A stretch of DNA of 64,000 bases from Capsicum annuum (lineage: Eukaryota > Streptophyta > Magnoliopsida > Solanales > Solanaceae). The position numbers were made by a program, and so were the translations under genes. The DNA lies in contig NC_061118.1 of the NCBI RefSeq assembly GCF_002878395.1, positions 132,177,769 to 132,241,768 on the forward strand, given 5' to 3'. The notes under the pieces were generated by a model, which did not search any database, was not told where the DNA came from, and was given only the letters and a program-made list of their open reading frames with translations. Of this stretch, positions 58,300 through 64,000 are shown piece after piece. Every line of letters begins with the position of its first letter. Positions within the stretch are counted from its first letter, which is position 1.

Positions 58300-60190
58300 T
58301 TTAGCTGTAGGAATGTCCAAATGTTAAACGGTTTAGTTCTGAAGAAACTAGACTCATGTTAATCCAACATATCCAAAAATCAATGGTAAATGCCTTCAGG
58401 ATTGACGGGAATTAATTTTTGAGGTTTGTCTTCAGATCTGGCTGGTCTTCTTACATTAAGCTGTCTCACCAAAATATCCTTTTCTTGGCGTAGGAGAAGC
58501 CAAATGATGAGAGGATTAGTTCTAAAGATACTAGACTTGTATTGTTGTGTCATATCCAAAAATCAATGTCAAACTCCTTTTGTATTGACCGGAATCAATT
58601 TTTGAAGTTCATCTCTAAGTCTGGCCTGTTGATTTTACAGCTTTGTGTACCCTCGCTAAAATGTCTGTATCATGAGCTTGGAGTGGCCAAATCATGAGCC
58701 ATTTAATCTTAATGTAACTTGACTTTAAGGAGAACATCTACGCTAAATATGAAAGATTAAATCAGCCTGAATTGACCAAGAACAATTTTTGAAGTTGACG
58801 TTGTAAGCTTTCATGTCGTGACTCCAGATAGCATGTTCGTGATCACTCCTCTTTACTTCTATTTTTGTAGGTTCATGAAATAATGCAAGTGGTATCGATA
58901 TTAGACCAACCGTATACAAATATTGTCTAGATGATTTTTCAGGAACCACTTGAGGCATTATTTTTTGAGTCGCGGTTTTCAATGAGCAACAACTAGGTGC
59001 TTCATCTATTTTTGTGAGGATTTGGCTAGCAATATTCCCTCTCACGACTTGGAAATGGACACTCGGAACAACTCTTTTCTATCCTTGGTAAGAAAATGTA
59101 TGCCTATTCCCTTAAGTCTCGACATATAAAACTCTTTGCATCTTGGCAAAGAAATTTATAGACTGTCTCCTACTATTTTGCCACTGTTAATCATATCGAA
59201 GTTGTTGAAAATGTTAAGCTATTCTCCCAATGTTGATCATGCCAAATTAAAACATTGTAGGGGTTTCTAATTCACGAATGGCTTACAGTGTTGGAAAATA
59301 GACTCGTGAGGATACGTTATATGCAAAAACCATGCTCATATTCTCTCCAGATCTGTCCAAGTATCCTTCCGAAATTAGACAATCAGTTCTGTTTCATCAC
59401 CTTTTGTTTGTTTTGTGCACCTCATGAAAATTCTCATATCTTGACTTGAGAATATCAGAATTAGAAGCCATTTTTTGCGTTGCAAACTAGACTCGTAGAG
59501 ATACATCTCATGAGGGAATCACAATCAGATTACACCCAAATCATTCCAGATACTTCCCTAAAACCGATCTTCTAATCTTGGCTCGCTAGTTTTATCAGCT
59601 TTACCCAGCGTCATGATAAATCTTGTATCACGACGTAGGAGTATTGAAATCAAGCATTGTTTCTTGCTTTGAAAACTACACTCGTAGAGTTACATCTCAC
59701 TTTGAAAGCATAATTAGATTGCACCCAAATCATCTCAGATATTACCCCAAAACTGATCTTCTAATCTTGATTTGCTAGTTGTATCATCTTTGCGCAGCAT
59801 CACGATAAATTTTGTATCTTGAAGTAGGAGTATCGGAATCAGGTGACCTTTTTTGTTGAAAAGTAGATTCGTAAATATACAACATACATAAAAACTACAC
59901 TCAACGCATTTACGAATTTATACAGATACACCATCGAAGTCAGCTTAGTTCAGAATTTGATGGCCTATTTTGCAACTTTAAGCGGTTATGATAGAAAATT
60001 TATAACCTAGCGTAGGAGCTTTTGAATCATGAGCCATCTTTTTTGTTGCAGAGAAGTCTTCTGAGATCTACCACATATGTAAAAATGATGGTGAATACCT
60101 ATACGAATTTATACAGATATATTATAGAAATTCGCTTTGCCTTGCTGGTTTCTTCACCTTTGTACATCTGTGGTAAACGTAGCGAAGGAA
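58300..60190 (-). repeat. About 187-bp diverged tandem array in element G
   Basis: A GTAGGAG-like anchor followed by (A)ATCATGAG recurs at 58491, 58680, 58867, about 59050, 59268, about 59447, 59635, 59823 and 60012. A CTAGACTCGTA-like word recurs at 58348, 58531, 58718, 59311, 59489, 59680, 59864 and 60049. That gives about ten units with spacing mostly 178-191. Units are strongly diverged. Tandem repeats between the coding region and the 3' LTR are known from Ogre/Tat elements. Confidence 0.75.
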
Positions 60191-60480
60191 CATCATCCTC
60201 ATGTGATGTCTATGTCAATTCAAAGTGTTGTTGCCGTGCTCAAATAATGACACACTTTTTTCTCTTTTTTTTATTTTTTTAACTCATATGACTGAACTTA
60301 GAGTAAAAATAATCTAAGCTGCCTACGTACCTCAGGAGGATCAAGTCATAACATAGTTCAGGCATGATGAGTTAATTTATTTTTAAAAAAAAAATTCTCT
60401 TTATTTTCTTTTTCTTTCTTTTTTTAGAGAGCCGTCCACAGTTTAGACTCATGCGGTCCAGAAGTGATTTGACTTACAGT
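60191..60480. other. Region between element G gag and tandem array
   Basis: Contains T-rich runs and TCTTTTTTTT-like stretches (60250-60280, 60380-60425). No gene. Confidence 0.4.
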
Positions 60481-62482
60481 TTAAGCTCGGGCGTCAAGGA
60501 GTATTCTGGAGAAGAATTCTTGTAATGTAACTTTCCTTCCAACCCTTTGTAATGAAGTATTGTTGCACTTCAGTTTGCTATTTATTGCCCCTATTGGTTG
60601 AAGAAGATTTGCACTTGATCTTGTGTCGACTTTTAAAAATTTGAGTTTATAAGTCCTCTGACATTTTTTTCTTTTGTGAGAGATCAATGTTCAGGTGTTA
60701 CCCTTCTTGCTATTGGACAAGTCATTTGACATGGACTTGCTTATTGTTTTCTTTAGGGTGGGAACCTCAATTGGGTCAAAGCTCCCAAATTGTAGCATGA
60801 TGATTCCTTTACCTTTTGGTGATGCCATAGAGCACATAAGTTGTAGAACTTTTGAAATTGAACCTTTTTTATAGTCCAGTTTGACGCTAACATAATTTAC
60901 ATCAACTATATTGCCATTATCAATGATGATCCTTCCTTCTTGCATTAACGTCATGATTTTTTCCTTTAGGATGAAGTATTTTGTGGTGTGATGACTAACA
61001 ATGCGGTGAAATTTGCAGTACTTAGGATCATCGACTTTGTTTGATTCTTCAGGTCGCTTCGACTTAGGGAGTTCAATGACTTCTTTAGCTAGCAGCTGTC
61101 AAGAATCCCAGGAACATAAGAGTCGGAAAAAGGATATACCCTTGCTTGTAACTTTTTCAAGGTTGGTTGATTTTTCACCTCTTGTATTTGTTGCTTTGGA
61201 GCTTCCTCTTTTAACTCTTATCTTGTAGAGACCTTCGTAAAACTCACAGTTGTCATCGTAGACTCCCCAATTTGGTATTCTGCCAAGTCTTTAAATTTTG
61301 TGACTTCTTTCGTAGGATCAAAAATAAGTGAGGTCATTCTATGACTTGCAATACTTAGCTCCATTCATGAGCGCGCGTAGCTAATTCTTTAAAAGTTTGA
61401 GGAAAGATATAAACAAGGCCTCAATGCATCCCTTGAATGCAAACTTCAATCACGGAAGTTTCAGAAAGTTGATCCTTGCAATCGAAGCTCAATGTTTATC
61501 AATTATTTATGTAGTCCACTACAGGCTCATCTTTACTTTGTCTTGTGTTTGTCAACTCTATCATGCTGACCATACGACGGGTGTTGTAGAAATGATTTAG
61601 GAATTGACTTTTTAGTTGCTCCGAATAATCAATTAATTCATACTCCAAGTCTGAGTACCAATCAAAGGCGTTGCCTTTCAAAGAGAGAATAAACTACTTG
61701 ACAAGAAGATTACTATATATGCCAGTACTGCTACAAGTTTTAACAAAATGAGTTATGTGTTTCCTTGGATTTTCATTTCCATCAAATTGTTGAAACTTTG
61801 GTAGTTAATATCCAATTGGCATCGGTAAGACCTCGATTCGCTTAGAATACGGCTTTGAGTATCCTATGAAATTTTGTGAAAGACTGTCGTATTTTATCTT
61901 GATGGTGTTTGCAATCATATTTTGCAATTGTTGAACTGTTAGAGTGGCCATTAAAGCAGATCGATCAGCACATTGATTGTCACTTGATTTGATGAGAGAC
62001 TCACCATCAACTTTTTCTTGCAGTGTTAGATTATAATTTGACTCTACAAGATTGAGAAGATCTAACTTGCTTATAAGTCGGGTGATTTGATGATCTTTCT
62101 CATCAACAGACTTCTTCAAGGATTTAATGGTTTGCTCCATAACTGCAAACTTCTCATCCATGTCAACTACATCAACCTTGAAAATATTGACTTTCGTTGA
62201 AGTTGAAAAATTTGTTAAGTCCTCAAATTCTCCAAAGTTGCAGATAGTTTTAAACAGTTCATCTGATAACTTAGATGCAAAGTTGCCCCCAGGGGTTGTA
62301 GTTACAGCCGAAATTTGAGATTTTCTCATTTTCGTCATCTCTAAAAAGGTAAAGTATTGAGATTCATCCAAAGCACAAGCGTTGAGATTGCGTCGATTGA
62401 TGGAGCCAACAAGTTTGATCTTAGTAGATATGGCAATAGTAGACTTCTTGCACGAAACGTCATTGATTTTTCTGAAGTCCAT
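60481..62482 (-). pseudogene. Element G Tat-type gag, decayed
   Basis: Starts at MDFRKINDVS (62482). The first 225 residues are open and include a predicted coiled coil (MDEKFAVMEQTIKSLKKSVD) and TLTVQQLQNMIANTI. An in-frame TAA near 61803 precedes the core: LPKFQQFDGNENP, SLKGNAFDWYSDLEYELIDYSEQLKSQFLNHFYNTRRMVSMIELTNTRQSKDEPVVDYIN (61681-61499), then CIQGMH.GLVYI and ELATRAHE near 61430-61360. Downstream are KYCKFHRIVSHHTTKYFILKEKIMTLMQEGRII (about 61030-60935), LQFGSFDPIEV (60800) and VTLQEFF near 60520. Gag forms the particle; the downstream part precedes protease in full Tat elements but nothing follows here. Several frameshifts. Confidence 0.88.
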
Positions 62483-62542
62483 TGCAGTAGTTGAATTTGT
62501 GATTTTTCAATTTGGAGAAGAAAGAGATGAAAAGCAGAACTC

Positions 62543-62565
62543 GTCCCACTAGGCGTGCCAAAATT
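62543..62565 (-). other. Primer-binding site of element G
   Basis: The minus strand reads TTTTGGCACGCCTAGTGGGA just after the LTR end. It resembles the TTTGGCACGCCC.GTGGGAC sites of Tat/Ogre and RIRE2-type elements, usually ascribed to a tRNA-Arg. It is distinct from the iMet type used by B, C, E and F. Confidence 0.8.
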
Positions 62566-62921
62566 TGTTCGCAATAAATTTTCAAAGCGTCGAAAATTAA
62601 CTACAACCAAAGATAAATAAAAAAAAGTATTTTTTACTAATGAATCTTATGAGTACAATTTCGTAACTCTTGATTCTTATCTCCTAAACGTAGAAATGAT
62701 TTGAGGCCTTCAGTAGCATGTTTCTCGAATATTTGGATGATTTGGACTCCTAGAAATGCATTTCAATCGCCAAGAATGTCGAAAATTATTTTGTCGCTTT
62801 GGAATAATCTCCAGGAAGAACTCCATTGATTGCTCCTTGCAAGGACTTAAAAGTTGATGTTGATGTTGTCAATGCTTGTCAAAGTTCTCTTTCTGAATGT
62901 CCTCCTTAGAATGTTATGTGA

Positions 62922-62935
62922 CCCCCTATTTATAG
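62922..62935 (-). promoter_or_regulatory. TATA box of element G 5' LTR
   Basis: The minus strand reads CTATAAATAGGGGG, a near-consensus plant TATA box. It is conserved as CTATAAATAAGGG in the other LTR. GGCCAATCACA lies about 35 bases upstream. Confidence 0.7.
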
Positions 62936-63084
62936 TTGTGGGGAGTAGGCCTGGTTGCTTGTGATTGGCCAAAATATGTCACTTGGACACTTGGCGACTT
63001 TTGACCGATTCTTGAATTTGAATGAGATTTTCACATTATTTGTACATGTGGCATCGTCTCGTTGGTCTTGGATTTGACTGGGAT

Positions 63085-63106
63085 GCCACGTCACTTGCCA
63101 CGTGGC
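63085..63106 (-). promoter_or_regulatory. G-box and ACGT motif pair in element G U3
   Basis: GCCACGTCA (63085-63093) and the palindromic GCCACGTGGC (63097-63106). In the 3' LTR the first is kept as TCACGTCA (about 57102-57109) while the G-box has decayed to ACACATGGC. Such ACGT cores bind bZIP or bHLH factors in plants. Function here is inferred. Confidence 0.5.
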
Positions 63107-63260
63107 ATGAGTTTGGGATTCAAGGTGAGATTGTCCTCGATGAGGAATAAAATAAGCTTATTATTTGTTTAAGCTCAAAATAATTTTAGACCCAATAAAA
63201 TATGAATCAAATTCAAGTTTTATATGAATTTGATCCAATAAATTTTGTGTCTACAGATAT

Positions 63261-64000
63261 GTTATTGGGTGGTGTTGCCAGAAAAAATAATTTTCAAGCT
63301 GATATTTGGAAAAAAGAAATATTTTATGATGGTGAATTTGATGAATAGGGTTGTGCAATTGGAAGAATGTAAAGGCCGTGCACTTTTTTTTCCCCTAACT
63401 ACTGTTGTGCAATTGAAAAAGAAAAAATTACTGTTGTGCAGTTCACAATACCTACTTTGAACTATGCATGCATTCTCAATTTAGATTAATTATTTTCCTT
63501 GAAGTGGTTAATTATTTGCCATGAAGATTATAAACGCACAAATCTTTCTCCTTTCTACATGTAGATTATAAAGGCATAAACCTTTCTCCTTTTCTACCAC
63601 TTCTTTTCCTTCAAGTGGTTAGTTATTTTCCATGTATGTTAGAACTAATAAAAATGGTGTCTAGTTTTAAGAAAATGGTGTCTAATTAATGACATTATGG
63701 CTATTTGCTTTAAGTAATAAGTCTTTTCATAAGAAAATGGTGTCTAGTTTTACTCATATGCAAATTAGTTTTCTTAGGAATTTTCTTTGAAAAGGCAATA
63801 ATTTTCGTGAACTTGTTTTGAAATCGAGTTTTTTATTGATTTTACTTAGTAAAATTGTCTTTTAAAAAAAAAAAAAAAATTGCCCTCTATTAACTTTCTT
63901 TGAAAGGTAGTTTTATTCAAGTTTGTCTTTTTAAGTGAATTTCTCTTTTGCAAAAGATGACTGTTTTCTCATGAATGAAATAGGATCAGTTTTTAAACCT
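63261..64000. other. AT-rich flanking DNA with short direct repeats
   Basis: Host sequence right of G and continuous with 55712-56571 once G is removed. No gene recognised. Contains the direct repeats at 63495-63760. Confidence 0.4.
63495..63760 (+). repeat. Cluster of short direct repeats
   Basis: TTCCTT(G/C)AAGTGGTTA.TTATTT..CATG occurs at 63495-63523 and 63606-63634. GATTATAAA.GCA.AAA(T/C)CTTTCTCC occurs at 63526 and 63564, a 38-base step. AAAATGGTGTCTA occurs at 63651, 63672 and 63734. It looks like local tandem duplication with later divergence. Confidence 0.7.

Larger units (their letters stand above)
56577..63255 (-). mobile_element. Element G: Tat-related gag-only (TR-GAG-like) LTR element
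   Basis: LTRs 56577-57274 and 62566-63255 (about 0.7 kb). On the minus strand they start TGTAG(G/A)CAC and the right one ends GCGAACA. PBS 62543-62565, PPT 57275-57290. The 5.3-kb internal region encodes only a Tat-type gag and its conserved downstream part (62482-60481). No protease, RT or integrase is present. The 3' part holds a roughly 187-bp tandem array and a 38-bp repeat. It would depend on a full Tat/Ogre-like element for movement. Confidence 0.85.
62566..63255 (-). mobile_element. Element G 5' LTR
   Basis: On the minus strand it starts TGTAGACACAAAATTTATTG and ends TTATTGCGAACA. Promoter-like elements in order: ACGT words (63085-63106), CCAAT (about 62965-62970), TATA box (62922-62935). 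Confidence 0.9.

Noticed and set aside
58300..60190. Regularly spaced repeats that might be read as a CRISPR array
   Set aside because: Units are about 187 bp, diverged throughout, with no short conserved repeat and unique spacer pattern, and lie inside a plant LTR retrotransposon.

Overview
The window looks like a heterochromatic stretch of a flowering-plant nuclear genome. It is AT-rich, has no intact cellular gene, and consists almost entirely of decayed, nested Ty3/gypsy LTR retrotransposons. The protein families resemble those common in Solanaceae (pepper, tomato, potato), but that assignment is recall-level inference and was not tested by search. I see no rRNA or tRNA gene, CRISPR array or prokaryotic feature.

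Seven elements are named A-G from left to right. Four have matching 5-bp target-site duplications (TSDs) and a fifth (C) has one with a single mismatch. LEFT NEST (1-30590): A is a minus-strand Athila/Tat-like element with gag, protease, RT, RNase H, integrase and, further left, an ORF of the 'putative plant transposon protein' type. A truncated C-type LTR (1363-3102) lies between two partial copies of that ORF. A's 5' LTR (10081-10588 plus 29752-30590) is split by B, a minus-strand chromovirus (10589-29746, TSD CTATC). B's left LTR is in turn split by C, a plus-strand chromovirus derivative (12415-21641, TSD GAAAT/AAAAT). Most of C's pol is replaced by about 1.5 kb of unrelated sequence.

RIGHT NEST (30590-55711): D is a 5'-truncated plus-strand chromovirus whose 3' LTR (33456-34460 plus 53827-55711) is split by E, a plus-strand chromovirus (34461-53821, TSD TTCTC). 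E's pol is split between protease and RT by F, a minus-strand element (39409-48216, TSD GTTCA). F has B-type LTRs, primer-binding site and polypurine tract but no coding sequence. RIGHT END: G (56577-63255, minus strand, TSD GATAT) is a Tat-related gag-only element with a 38-bp tandem repeat and a roughly 187-bp tandem array between gag and its 3' LTR. It sits in unclassified AT-rich DNA that may carry a hAT-like terminus.

All coding regions are pseudogenes with stops and frameshifts. Catalytic Asp-to-Asn changes of G-to-A type recur in four elements. A and B could once have supplied proteins; B-type machinery plausibly mobilised F, and a Tat-type relative plausibly mobilised G. The least ordinary signals are: (1) GC-rich, quasi-palindromic short-repeat blocks placed upstream of TATA-like boxes in four LTR types; (2) a stem-loop cluster in the B/F LTRs with a two-base-pair compensatory change and a pseudoknot-like topology; (3) the gag-only element G with its 3' tandem array; (4) the coding-free element F; (5) the duplicated transposon-protein N-terminus around an LTR fragment.
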